In this document: piece after piece, positions 18,223-25,949 of the stretch
Layout of the letters: the number at the start of each line of letters is the position of its first letter
How positions within the stretch are numbered: the first letter of the stretch is position 1
NCBI GenBank assembly: GCA_023139775.1
Contig: JAGLMY010000081.1
Location: 1-37,691 of the forward strand
Length of the DNA: 37,691 nt
Reading direction: 5' to 3'
Origin: a bacterium
GTDB lineage: Bacteria > Oederibacteriota > JAAXVQ01 > JAUVAV01
Made by a program: the position numbers and the translations under genes
The notes under the pieces: generated by a model
Database searches by the model: none
What the model saw: only the letters and a program-made list of their open reading frames with translations
What the model was told of the DNA's origin: nothing

Positions 18223-18948
18223 CTATTGATTTTCATTGGCATTTTCCCAATAGGCCATATCCCATTCCCACCCTTGGAGCCGATGATTCTTATGAATGGC
18301 AAAAAACCAATTTTTCTCCCCGTTTTCCCAGCCTGTGGTTTTCAAGACCACACGTTCATCCTCCGCCTTGGAAATAATTTCAACGGTCGGACGCCGCAAA
18401 TTCGCCAACTCATCTGTCAGCATGTTCAGACCATCTTTATATTTAACCGCATACCGTTCGCTATAATTCCGGCCAAAACCGAAATCCCGGGAGATCAATT
18501 TCCCCAAGGCTTTTTGATCATGTTTTTGCAACGCCCTTTCCAGTTTCAAAATCAGTTCATCTAAAGAAGACATAACCCAGCTTTTGTCGCCCAGAAGCCA
18601 GTACAAGCGATTCTCCGTCATTACTCCCAGTTGTCCGCCTTCATGAATCACCGGATAGTTCATAAGCAAACGCAGATAGAGTTTCTTGGCTTCATTTTCT
18701 CTGCCAAAATTCTCAAAAGCCTGGGCAATGGTGTAAAGATAATATGCCAAGGAAACCGTGCGATTGAAATATCGGGTTTGCAGACGCACAGTTTCAACAC
18801 CCGCGACTTCCAGGCGGCGATAGTCATAGTAAGACTTCACCGCCTGTTTAGGTTCTTTAAAGTCCACATTACGCTGCGGAATTGAACCTTTTACACAACC
18901 GGTCAACAAAATCCCGGTTAAAATGTATAAAACCAGCTTATTCTTCAC
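18223..18948 (-). CDS. Predicted lipoprotein of unknown function
   Basis: 241 residues beginning with a lipoprotein signal peptide (MKNKLVLYILTGILLTGC, lipobox LTGC, Cys18). Residues 40-110 are helical (tetratricopeptide-like spacing, uncertain). The region from about 130 to the end (LERALQKHDQKALGKLISRDF, then strands ending WEWDMAYWEN) resembles the NTF2/SnoaL-like fold seen in many secreted proteins. No exact family is recognised. The start is GTG with GGGGTG upstream. A terminator precedes it (19153-19189), so it likely has its own promoter (perfect TATAAT at 18976-18971). Released by the Lol system, it could be membrane-anchored. Confidence 0.75.
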   Translation of the reverse strand: MKNKLVLYILTGILLTGCVKGSIPQRNVDFKEPKQAVKSYYDYRRLEVAGVETVRLQTRYFNRTVSLAYYLYTIAQAFENFGRENEAKKLYLRLLMNYPVIHEGGQLGVMTENRLYWLLGDKSWVMSSLDELILKLERALQKHDQKALGKLISRDFGFGRNYSERYAVKYKDGLNMLTDELANLRRPTVEIISKAEDERVVLKTTGWENGEKNWFFAIHKNHRLQGWEWDMAYWENANENQ

Positions 18949-18970
18949 AAAAAATACACCCCGGATTTAT

Positions 18971-18999
18971 ATTATACCGTTTCCTTAAACGTAGGGAAC
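18971..18999 (-). promoter_or_regulatory. Candidate promoter for the lipoprotein gene, next to the tandem array
   Basis: A perfect TATAAT (18976-18971) lies 22 bases before the GTG start. The -35 position at 17-base spacing falls inside the first 16-bp repeat unit and is a poor match to TTGACA. A new promoter is expected here because the secDF terminator lies upstream. Confidence 0.4.
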
Positions 19000-19098
19000 G
19001 GTCGCGGTAGGGAACGGTCGCGGTAGGGAACGGTCGCGGTAGGGAACGGTCGCGGTAGGGAACGGTCGCGGTAGGGAACGGTCGCGACCGTTCCCTAC
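18991..19098. repeat. Six tandem 16-bp units closed by a palindrome
   Basis: GTAGGGAACGGTCGCG is repeated six times without a base change (starts at 18991, 19007, 19023, 19039, 19055 and 19071). It then ends in ACCGTTCCCTAC, so that 19071-19098 is the 28-bp palindrome also found at 23519. This is an expansion of the left half of the palindrome. There are no spacers, so it is not a CRISPR array. Confidence 0.95.
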
Positions 19099-19152
19099 AA
19101 TAATTTATATATAAATTATAGCGCATTTCTCAACGTATCGCAAAGGTGAAAT

Positions 19153-19189
19153 AAAAAAGGCCATCCTCATTTAGCTTGAGAATGGCCTT
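19153..19189 (-). terminator. Rho-independent terminator after secF
   Basis: On the minus strand, AAGGCCATTCTCA pairs with TGAGGATGGCCTT across a 7-base loop (13 pairs, one of them G-U), followed directly by a run of T. It lies 16 bases past the secF stop and closes the secD-secF unit. Confidence 0.85.
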
Positions 19190-19204
19190 GAAAAACAATA
19201 CTTT

Positions 19205-20119
19205 TTAGCGTGGCAGAGGATCGCGATGGTGCCACTCAGTTAAAACACTACTGGCCACAAAAACAGAGGAATAGGTGCCAATTAAAATACCCATAAGCAT
19301 GGCCAAAGCAAAGGCGTGGATCACTTCACCACCCAAAATAACCAGACACAAGACCACCAACAGAGTTGTACCGGAAGTAATAATGGTACGAGAAAGGGTC
19401 TCATTAATACTGGAATTAACCAAGGGTTGCATATCTTCTTTGCGGCGATGACGCATATTCTCGCGAATACGGTCAAAAACAACGATAGTATCATTCAAAG
19501 AATATCCGGCTACGGTTAAAAGCGCGGTAATCAGAATCCAACTAATCTCATAACGCATGACCACAAAGATACCCAGTACTGCCAATACATCATGGAAAGT
19601 AGTAAAGGTAGCTGCCACCGCGAAACGAAAATCAAACCGCCACCAAATGTATAACAAAATCAAGACCGCTGCCCAAAATACCGCATACAAAGCCTGTTGC
19701 CGCAAATGCGCTGATACCGAGGGACCTACATCCTCAGAGGCCAGGAGTGTCACTTCATTGCCCTCAAACTTTGCTTTGAGTACTTCCAACACGCGGGAAC
19801 TGACGCGCTCGGTCGGTAACTTGGGCGCAAACACCCGCAGCATATATTTATACCGCCCGGGCTCACGAATGTACTGCTGGCTCACATTCTGAAAATCCGG
19901 ATCATTCAGCGCATCGCGCAATTTATCGGATTTGATCTCTTTGGAAAATTCCACTTCCATGCTGGTTCCGCCGGAAAAATCAACGCCCATATTCGCTTTG
20001 CCGGTAACAATTTGAATAATAGCAAAAATACCCATGGCTAAAAATATTCCGGAAACCAGAAACGCCAGTTTCCGTATGCGCATAAAATCTATTTTGGTAT
20101 CTCGAATGATTTGAAACAT
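19205..20119 (-). CDS. secF: SecF, protein-export membrane protein
   Basis: 304 residues. There is an N-terminal membrane helix (about 17-37), the conserved NMGVDFSGGTSMEVEF opening the periplasmic domain, and then five membrane helices carrying AGYSLNDTIVVFDRIREN. This is the standard SecF layout. SecF works with SecD to pull exported proteins through SecYEG using the proton gradient. The ATG start has AGGAGG 11 bases upstream. It follows secD by 94 bp, most of which is a 68-bp palindromic element, and is followed by a strong terminator. Confidence 0.96.
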   Translation of the reverse strand: MFQIIRDTKIDFMRIRKLAFLVSGIFLAMGIFAIIQIVTGKANMGVDFSGGTSMEVEFSKEIKSDKLRDALNDPDFQNVSQQYIREPGRYKYMLRVFAPKLPTERVSSRVLEVLKAKFEGNEVTLLASEDVGPSVSAHLRQQALYAVFWAAVLILLYIWWRFDFRFAVAATFTTFHDVLAVLGIFVVMRYEISWILITALLTVAGYSLNDTIVVFDRIRENMRHRRKEDMQPLVNSSINETLSRTIITSGTTLLVVLCLVILGGEVIHAFALAMLMGILIGTYSSVFVASSVLTEWHHRDPLPR

Positions 20120-20146
20120 TGCTGTAAAATCCTCCTAAGACTCAAT

Positions 20147-20214
20147 GTAGGGAACGGTCGCAACCGAAGGGAATCCCATACGATACCCCAACCGGTTGGG
20201 GGACCGTTCCCTAC
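20147..20214. repeat. 68-bp long-form palindromic element, copy A
   Basis: The ends GTAGGGAACGGTC / GACCGTTCCCTAC are exact complements around a 42-bp centre. The centre contains ACCGGT flanked by CCCCA / TGGGG. It is base-for-base the reverse complement of 21712-21779. The end touches the last base of the secD stop codon. Confidence 0.93.
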
Positions 20215-21551
20215 TAAATGGAAAGTTTTTTATAATGCTTCCGGGCATCAAACATTAACTTGGTTACAACTAAGGCCGTAAAGAGCGAAATTGAAATACC
20301 GCAAAGCAAGGTCACACCAAAACCTTTAATTGGACCGGTTCCGAATTGATATAAAATAAAGGCTGTAATCAAGGTTGTGACATTGGCATCAATAATAGTC
20401 CACATGGCCTTGGCATACCCGGCATCAATAGCTGCCCGGACCGTTTTGCCGGTTTTTAATTCCTCGCGTATACGCTCAAAAATAAGCACATTCGCGTCCA
20501 CAGACATACCCATGGTCAGGATAATAGCCGCAATACCGGGCATGGTTAAGGTAGCCCCCAAAGCAGCCAGCAAGGCCAACAGGAAAAGGAAGTTCAATAC
20601 TAAAGCAACGTCGGCAATCAAACCGGAAGAGCGGTAATAGACAAACATGAAGAGCACTACCATGATGATACCCACAACCCAGGATAGCGTACCTTTTTCA
20701 ATAGAATCACGTCCCAAGGTGGGACCCACAACGTACTTATTGATAATATTCACCGGAGCCGGCAAAGCACCGGCTCGCAATACCAGAGCTAAATCTTTGG
20801 CTTCCTGCAATTGGAATTGACCTTCAATGATTCCACTGCCGCCACTAATGCGTGATTTAATAACCGGCGCAGAATACACACGTTCGTCCAAAATAATAGC
20901 CAACCGCCGATTCACATTACTGCCCGTAATACCGGAAAACAGTTTTCCGCCCGCGCTGTCCAGCTTGAAAGAAACAATCGGACGAGCGTAACCATCCATC
21001 TGCACTTTGGCATCAACCAGGCTTGATCCGGTCATCAGCCGTTTGGCATCCAGCACAAAGGGTTCACCATCGCGACCAGGCAAAATCTGAAGTTCCGGAG
21101 GCACTTTAGCAGCATCCGTATTGCCATCCGCATCCAACATATCCGCCAAATTATGACTTTCATTAACCAATTTAAATTCCAAAAGCGCGGTCTGACCAAT
21201 AATTTTCACTGCCCGCTCAGGATCTTTAATACCAGGCAATTGAACAACAATCCACTGCTGCCCTTCCCGTGTAATAAGGGGTTCAGTAACACCCAAAGCA
21301 TCAACACGATTACGCAAAACTTCAATCGCACGATCCCTGGCTTCATTCAAGGTAATATCCCCGGGCAATTCCTTAATATCTACTTCCAATTTTAAGTACA
21401 TACCGCCCTGCAAATCCAGACCCAAATTAATCTTACCCTTTTTCACCAACCCGCCATCACTGTCTTTAACATCAAAAGGTGGATAAACAGCCCAAATACT
21501 GCTAATTACCAACACCACAGTCAGGGCAGTCAACCATTGCCGTAGACGCAT
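20214..21551 (-). CDS. secD: SecD, protein-export membrane protein
   Basis: 445 residues. There is a membrane helix at about 8-24, then GLDLQGGMYLKLEVD (conserved D1 motif), the periplasmic P1 domain, and five C-terminal membrane helices with MSVDANVLIFERIREEL. Length and motifs are typical of SecD as a separate subunit. With SecF it completes protein export at the inner membrane. The ATG start has GGAGGG 9-10 bases upstream. A near-consensus promoter lies about 110 bases upstream. The gene is bracketed by two identical inverted 68-bp elements, one reaching its stop codon. Confidence 0.97.
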   Translation of the reverse strand: MRLRQWLTALTVVLVISSIWAVYPPFDVKDSDGGLVKKGKINLGLDLQGGMYLKLEVDIKELPGDITLNEARDRAIEVLRNRVDALGVTEPLITREGQQWIVVQLPGIKDPERAVKIIGQTALLEFKLVNESHNLADMLDADGNTDAAKVPPELQILPGRDGEPFVLDAKRLMTGSSLVDAKVQMDGYARPIVSFKLDSAGGKLFSGITGSNVNRRLAIILDERVYSAPVIKSRISGGSGIIEGQFQLQEAKDLALVLRAGALPAPVNIINKYVVGPTLGRDSIEKGTLSWVVGIIMVVLFMFVYYRSSGLIADVALVLNFLFLLALLAALGATLTMPGIAAIILTMGMSVDANVLIFERIREELKTGKTVRAAIDAGYAKAMWTIIDANVTTLITAFILYQFGTGPIKGFGVTLLCGISISLFTALVVTKLMFDARKHYKKLSI

Positions 21552-21585
21552 AATGAAAATCCCTCCTTCATTTATCTAATCGTAG

Positions 21586-21613
21586 GTAGGGGCGTATTGC
21601 AATACGCCCCTAC
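21586..21613. repeat. 28-bp perfect palindrome in the secD leader
   Basis: Identical to 16537-16564 (GTAGGGGCGTATTG plus its complement). It lies between the secD promoter and its ribosome site, 34 bases before the ATG. Confidence 0.9.
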
Positions 21614-21658
21614 AATAAATGTTTTAATAAAACGATTGAAAAACAAACAGATTGCGAA

Positions 21659-21687
21659 ATAATACACTACTGCCAAGGGTGTGTCAA
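21659..21687 (-). promoter_or_regulatory. Strong candidate sigma-70 promoter for secDF
   Basis: On the minus strand, a perfect TTGACA (21687-21682) is followed by a 17-base spacer and TATTAT (21664-21659), a 5/6 match. This is the best promoter in the window. The leader to secD is about 100 bases and contains the palindrome at 21586-21613. Confidence 0.75.
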
Positions 21688-21711
21688 TCAATATTTGGGC
21701 GATTCAGTGCT

Positions 21712-21779
21712 GTAGGGAACGGTCCCCCAACCGGTTGGGGTATCGTATGGGATTCCCTTCGGTTGCGACCGTTCCCTAC
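21712..21779. repeat. 68-bp long-form palindromic element, copy B (inverted)
   Basis: Exact reverse complement of 20147-20214 over all 68 bases. The TAG in its terminal GTAGGG, read on the minus strand, is the stop codon of the HEAT-repeat gene. Confidence 0.93.
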
Positions 21780-23500
21780 AGCTTGTTTTCCCTAAGTACT
21801 CGTTGTATGGTCTGCCGCACAGGTATTGAGGGTTCGCGACGCAAATACCATTTCAACTGCTCGATAATTTGGACGTCCGCGATACTGCCCAACGCGATAA
21901 TAGCCTCAGAACGTATATCCTCTTTGCGGGTTTCCAGACTATTCCAGAGTATGACTTGAAAATCACGAAATCCTGCTCTTACCAGACTGGCAGCACACAA
22001 AATCCGCACCTGCGGATCCGGATCATCATTGGCCGTGTCTGCCAAAATCCGATAGCTCGTATCATCCGGGATATTTTCCAGACCCAGGATAGCGTACCGG
22101 CGTATGTGCGGATACCCATGTTCCAACGCTGTTACCAGCGGAATACGAGCACGTGGGTCGCCTTTTACACCCAGCATTAAGGCAGCGGTAAAGGATTTAG
22201 TGAATTTGGTGGATCTCAGATCCAAAGCAATCTCAGCTTGCATCTTTTCATCACTAATGGCGCCTACTGCCAAAGCATAGGTCAAGCGTGATAACAGCTC
22301 CAGATCCGTACGCTGTAATTCCTGCCACAATACCTCCGCGCCCCGTGTGTTCCCAATACTAATCAAAGCTCTGGCTGCAGCTACTTGTGCTTCCGAGGTT
22401 TCATCCCCATCCGTAATAATTTCCAGGAGCCTGGGTTCTGCCGCCTTTACCTTGAGTTCGCCCAAGGCTATGGCTGCTGAAGCACGGACCAGACTGGCTG
22501 GATGATCAAGTTTGCCCATGAGCTGCGTCGCCGCAGACGTGGCTTTCAATTGACTTAAGGTGTAGGTCGCCCAGTGTAAGGTGGTCGGGTCATCCTTATT
22601 AAAAATCTCCAAAACCACAGGAATACTGCTATCATCCGGGATTTCCACCATCGCGTACAGACACGCCATCCGGATACGCGGATCTTTGCTCCGGCGTAAT
22701 AAGGTGTGAATTTTAGGCAAAGCAGAAAAGGACTGAATTTGAGCGATCGCGTACATGCAGTGCAGCGCCAGATTAGTATTACGCTGTTCCATACCATGCA
22801 GTAATAATTCTATGGGTTTTACATGCCCAATGTTGGCAAAAGCATCTGCCAGATGAATCTTCAGCCTACGATTGGCTTTATCCCACATTTCCATTAAAAA
22901 CGGCAAGCTTGCCGAACGGCCAAGGATGGCTAAAATAACCACGGCTGTCTCGCGTACTTTTCTATTCCGATGAAGCAAAAAGGGATGCAGCTTATCCTCA
23001 AAGCCAGGCAATGGTTCCAGGCGATAAACCATTTCACGCAGCGACTCCATTATTAATAAAACCAGTTCCGTGTCTTTTACATAGGTGTCCGCTGACGCAA
23101 TTAAATAGTTGGCAATTATAGGCTCCCGCACCAAACCAGCCACATCCACAGCAGCCAGCCGGACTTTCCGTTTTTCAGCAGTCAATCCGGCAATAATGAC
23201 CTCTCCGATGCGCGGATCATCCACCCCGGCTAACAGCCGTTGGGCTGCTCGTCGAACCGGCCTGGACTTGTCATGCAGCATGGTGCGAATTATCAAGCCG
23301 CGAGCATGCTGAGTGGCAATGCGCGCTAATTTTTCCAACACCAGCATGCGTTTGTATTCCAGTCCGCGCTTCAAATCGCGTTCCAGTTTTTCCATGGCAG
23401 TCATTTTTTTATTTGTCTTGGCAGCGCATGCTTGGGGAATGCTTCCTGCCTGAAACGTCAACAGACCGGCAACCATCAGTGGTATTAAAATTTTAATCAT
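21776..23500 (-). CDS. Secreted HEAT-repeat protein
   Basis: About 574 residues. A Sec signal peptide (MIKILIPLMVAGLLTFQAG) is followed by about 14 HEAT-like helical pairs through the whole length, with recurring patterns such as DPRIRMACLYAMVEI, LVRASAAIALGEL and DPQVRILCAASLVRAG. HEAT repeats form a protein-binding solenoid; no catalytic motif is seen. I chose the ATG at 23500 (AAAGG 7 bases upstream) over the in-frame GTG at 23515, which has no ribosome site and abuts a palindrome. The stop codon comes from a palindromic element. It lies between rsmD and secD; a partner cannot be named. Confidence 0.85.
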   Translation of the reverse strand: MIKILIPLMVAGLLTFQAGSIPQACAAKTNKKMTAMEKLERDLKRGLEYKRMLVLEKLARIATQHARGLIIRTMLHDKSRPVRRAAQRLLAGVDDPRIGEVIIAGLTAEKRKVRLAAVDVAGLVREPIIANYLIASADTYVKDTELVLLIMESLREMVYRLEPLPGFEDKLHPFLLHRNRKVRETAVVILAILGRSASLPFLMEMWDKANRRLKIHLADAFANIGHVKPIELLLHGMEQRNTNLALHCMYAIAQIQSFSALPKIHTLLRRSKDPRIRMACLYAMVEIPDDSSIPVVLEIFNKDDPTTLHWATYTLSQLKATSAATQLMGKLDHPASLVRASAAIALGELKVKAAEPRLLEIITDGDETSEAQVAAARALISIGNTRGAEVLWQELQRTDLELLSRLTYALAVGAISDEKMQAEIALDLRSTKFTKSFTAALMLGVKGDPRARIPLVTALEHGYPHIRRYAILGLENIPDDTSYRILADTANDDPDPQVRILCAASLVRAGFRDFQVILWNSLETRKEDIRSEAIIALGSIADVQIIEQLKWYLRREPSIPVRQTIQRVLRENKL

Positions 23501-23518
23501 CAATTTACCTTTCACGTC

Positions 23519-23546
23519 GTAGGGAACGGTCGCGACCGTTCCCTAC
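23519..23546. repeat. 28-bp perfect palindrome, GTAGGGAACGGTCG type
   Basis: GTAGGGAACGGTCG followed by its exact complement. It equals the closing palindrome of the 18991-19098 array. It lies in the 65-bp space between rsmD and the HEAT-repeat gene. Confidence 0.92.
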
Positions 23547-23565
23547 ATCCATTCCGGTTGGGAGA

Positions 23566-24120
23566 TCATTCACTACGAAAAAAACTCAAGGTTGTTTTAC
23601 CATAACTCCGACTGCGAACCTGCACTAAATTGGCCCACGTTTCGGACACCGCGATTTTCTTAGCGTGCTGTAGCAGCAGAATACCTTTGGGCCGTAAAAG
23701 CAGGCCTAATTCTTGGTTTTTTCCCCACCGGTCTATCTCGGTTTGAGTATACGGCGGATCTAAAAATATAATATCATATTTTTCTTTTTTTAAACCCAAT
23801 TGCCGTACTACCGACACGGCATCAGCAACAATCACTTGTGTGCGTAAATGTCGGTTATCAAATTTATCTACATTGTCTTGAAGGATTTTGGCCGGCTTAC
23901 GATCCGCTTCTACAAAAACCACTTGTTGGGCTCCGCGACTCAAGGCTTCCAGACCAATACTTCCGGTACCGGCATACAGATCCAAAAAACGGGCTTCTTC
24001 CATGAGTGGCATCAAAATATTAAAAATGGATTCGCGAACACGACTCAGTGTGGGGCGGCTTTCCTCACCCAAAGGTGTTTTGATGGTTTGTCCTCGATAT
24101 AGGCCGGAAATGATTCGCAT
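23566..24120 (-). CDS. rsmD: RsmD, 16S rRNA guanine-966 N2-methyltransferase
   Basis: 184 residues. It starts MRIISGLYRGQTIKTP and has the SAM-binding FLDLYAGTGSIGLEALSRGA region (about residues 41-60) and the catalytic DPPY in IIFLDPPYTQTE. These are the defining RsmD features. It methylates G966 of 16S rRNA (E. coli numbering). The length is normal. No clear ribosome site precedes the ATG. It starts 28 bases after the receiver gene. Confidence 0.93.
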   Translation of the reverse strand: MRIISGLYRGQTIKTPLGEESRPTLSRVRESIFNILMPLMEEARFLDLYAGTGSIGLEALSRGAQQVVFVEADRKPAKILQDNVDKFDNRHLRTQVIVADAVSVVRQLGLKKEKYDIIFLDPPYTQTEIDRWGKNQELGLLLRPKGILLLQHAKKIAVSETWANLVQVRSRSYGKTTLSFFRSE

Positions 24121-24148
24121 AGGAGTGTTTTGTATTGATCTTTCGTCG

Positions 24149-24532
24149 TTAGGCAGTAAAATGTTTTTTTATGCGTTGCCGCAATTTCGCAGGTTCAAAA
24201 GGTTTCACAATATAATCATCTGCTTTTACCTTGTAACCCTGTTCGATCTCCCGTTTTTGACCAAACGCAGTAAGCATCACCACTGGAATCCCGGAGGTTT
24301 CTTTATTTCCCTTGAGACGCCGGCAGATCTCATATCCGTCCAGTTTGGGTAACATAATGTCCAGTAAGATCAAGTCAGGATTGGCTGTGATTCCCAATTC
24401 CAGCCCCTGTTCGCCATCCACGGCTTTTAACAGATCATACTCATCCGAACTGAGCGTCAATTCAATCAATTCCATAATTTCCGGCTCATCTTCCACGATG
24501 AGTATTTTATACTTCTTTTCATTGTCCCCCAT
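24149..24532 (-). CDS. Single-domain response regulator
   Basis: About 127 residues, a lone receiver domain. It has the acidic pair in LIVEDEPE, the phosphorylation site in LILLDIMLPKLDG, the Thr of VMLTAFG and the Lys of DDYIVKPF. There is no output domain. I chose the ATG at 24532 because AAGGAG lies 7 bases upstream; a GTG two codons earlier overlaps that site. It is the last gene of the chemotaxis-like group. The VEDEPEIMEL start and DDYIVKPF end resemble PhoB/DivK-type receivers more than CheY. Confidence 0.92.
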   Translation of the reverse strand: MGDNEKKYKILIVEDEPEIMELIELTLSSDEYDLLKAVDGEQGLELGITANPDLILLDIMLPKLDGYEICRRLKGNKETSGIPVVMLTAFGQKREIEQGYKVKADDYIVKPFEPAKLRQRIKKHFTA

Positions 24533-24542
24533 AGACACTCCT

Positions 24543-24927
24543 TTAGTTCATACCGCAATTATTATATGGAATGAAAGGACAACTGGCAAGCCATTTCTTG
24601 GCGGCACATTTTTTTGGCAGATTGAGTAACCCTGCCGGCACATTCAAAGCTTCACAGAAATTCCGGGAAATTCCAGGCGTCCTTGTGCCGTCCCGGGCAT
24701 TTCCGGCAGCTGTTCCCACCGGGATAAGTGTTAATGCTACCCCGGCGTTATTGGCCAATAGCAGATCACTAAGATATATTAATTTGGAAACATCGTCCTC
24801 ACAAGTATATACTGCCGTAATGACAGTATTTTGTTTTACCGGAATCAGTGTTCCGGTTTTGACCTCCACCTGATATCCGCATAAATTAAACAACAACCGG
24901 TAACACTGTATCCGGAAGTGATATCAT
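24543..24927 (-). pseudogene. Frameshifted small gene after the cheX-like gene
   Basis: An ATG at 24927 overlaps the cheX-like stop (ATGA) and has GGAGG 9 bases upstream, an excellent start. It reads MISLPDTVLPVV and then stops. One base removed from the following TTT run joins it to a 116-codon frame (FNLCGYQVEVKTG onward) ending at 24543. The joined protein (about 128 residues) has a LIYLSDLLLANNAGVALTLI stretch and NFCEALNVPAGLLN, resembling small CheX-neighbour proteins ending in EVLNVxAxLxN. I recognise this only loosely. The C-terminal third looks degenerate. It is either a true frameshift or an assembly error in a homopolymer. Confidence 0.5.
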
Positions 24928-25424
24928 TGTTTTTGACCTCCACTTTCACCTCTTTGCAACACGACCAACAAAACATTCACCGTGCCCCACAGTGAATTAC
25001 TGACCGCAGTAGCCAACGGTTCCTTAAAATGGACCATTCCATCGAAAAAGAAGGGCAAGCCGATCTGAGGTGAAGAAACGCGGTCAGCGACCAGGCGTTT
25101 TATACTTCCTGCGAGGATATTTGCCATTTCGCCTATCGCATCAGCCACATCCGCCGTGGTTACCGGTTCTGTATCCGCCATACCTAATAAACTTCGGGAA
25201 AGCGCCTGACACCCCTCCGGATCACTGAGTATCCCGATTTCCATCTTCGCTGTCTCACCATCCCCCACTAAGGGGATGTAAGCTCCAATCTTCTTTAACG
25301 GCACTTCAGTCAAGCGGCCTATGACTTCGAATTTTTCATAGCCCAGCGCTGTGGTTACCAGCTCCTGCGCGGACGTTTCCGCTGCTTCCAGCCACTCTCT
25401 CATTGACATCTGCGCGCCGCTCAT
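24924..25424 (-). CDS. CheX-like chemotaxis phosphatase family protein
   Basis: 166 residues, one CheX/CheC-type domain. It carries the ExxN phosphatase motif in DAIGEMANILAGSIKRLV (about residues 88-105), which in CheX and CheC contacts the CheY phosphorylation site. The sequence is related to both halves of the 26970-27980 protein (shared YIPLVGDGETA and GILSDPEG-type segments). The ATG overlaps the stop of the upstream receiver gene by four bases, so the receiver and phosphatase-like protein are translationally coupled and probably act together. Phosphatase activity is inferred only. Confidence 0.75.
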   Translation of the reverse strand: MSGAQMSMREWLEAAETSAQELVTTALGYEKFEVIGRLTEVPLKKIGAYIPLVGDGETAKMEIGILSDPEGCQALSRSLLGMADTEPVTTADVADAIGEMANILAGSIKRLVADRVSSPQIGLPFFFDGMVHFKEPLATAVSNSLWGTVNVLLVVLQRGESGGQKQ

Positions 25425-25783
25425 GACAGAACTCCGGAAAGGGCTTGCTGAAAAGTTCCCACTGTGAATGGTTTGGAAATAAAGAACAGGGCCCCGGCTT
25501 CTATGGCTCTTTTTCTCATCTCCGGGGTTCCTTCAGAGGTCACAAATCCAAACTTTATTGGGGAGCTGTTTTTTTTCATTTCTTCAATTAATTCCATGCC
25601 GGACATCTCCGGCATATTCCAGTCTATAAGCACAATATCCGGGGACGATTGCAGAATGATGTTTAAGGCCTCTCTCCCGGTAGCGGCCTCTTCCGTAACG
25701 AAATCATCATATCCGGCCTGGCGCAAAGTACGTTTGACGATCATGCGCATAGCCTTGCTGTCATCGACAATCAATATCTTCAT
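25421..25783 (-). CDS. cheY: CheY-type response regulator
   Basis: 120 residues, a lone receiver. It has LIVDDSKAMRMIVKRTL with the acidic pair, the phosphorylation Asp in IVLIDWNMPEMSG, and KPF near the end. The DDSKAMR start and DWNMPEMSG are typical of CheY. The Thr of the switch lies in FGFVTSEGT. Strong ribosome site (GAGGAGTGAGG) before the ATG. The coupled CheX-like gene downstream suggests that its phosphate is removed by that protein. The upstream space holds a hairpin and a broken cheR start. Confidence 0.9.
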   Translation of the reverse strand: MKILIVDDSKAMRMIVKRTLRQAGYDDFVTEEAATGREALNIILQSSPDIVLIDWNMPEMSGMELIEEMKKNSSPIKFGFVTSEGTPEMRKRAIEAGALFFISKPFTVGTFQQALSGVLS

Positions 25784-25949
25784 GTCCTCACTCCTCTTTA
25801 TTGTATTTTGATAATTTACCCTGCAGCAAACTGCAGGGAATAATCCGGTTTAATTTCCAACTTTGCGCACCCTGCGCCTCGGCGGTGAAAACGTCCTGAA
25901 ATCACAGGTTTAAAAACTATGAATATTGTCGGCTAATCATCCGAAAAAT
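25784..25949. other. Non-coding stretch upstream of cheY with a small hairpin
   Basis: Together with the cheR remnant this makes a 381-bp space without an intact gene. A perfect hairpin (CCCTGCAG, loop of 4, CTGCAGGG) lies at 25819-25838, 35 bases before the cheY ATG, without a U-tract. A TGCG-rich segment at 25861-25886 looks like low-information intergenic repeat sequence. No ORF is supported. Confidence 0.5.

Noticed and set aside
18991-19098. Regular short repeats that might be a CRISPR array
   Set aside because: The units abut each other with no spacers, are only 16 bp, and end in the complementary arm of a palindrome found elsewhere in the window.
18938-19126. Small minus-strand ORF reading RDRSLPRPFPTATVPY repeats
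   Set aside because: It is only the tandem 16-bp array read as protein, with no ribosome site or homology.
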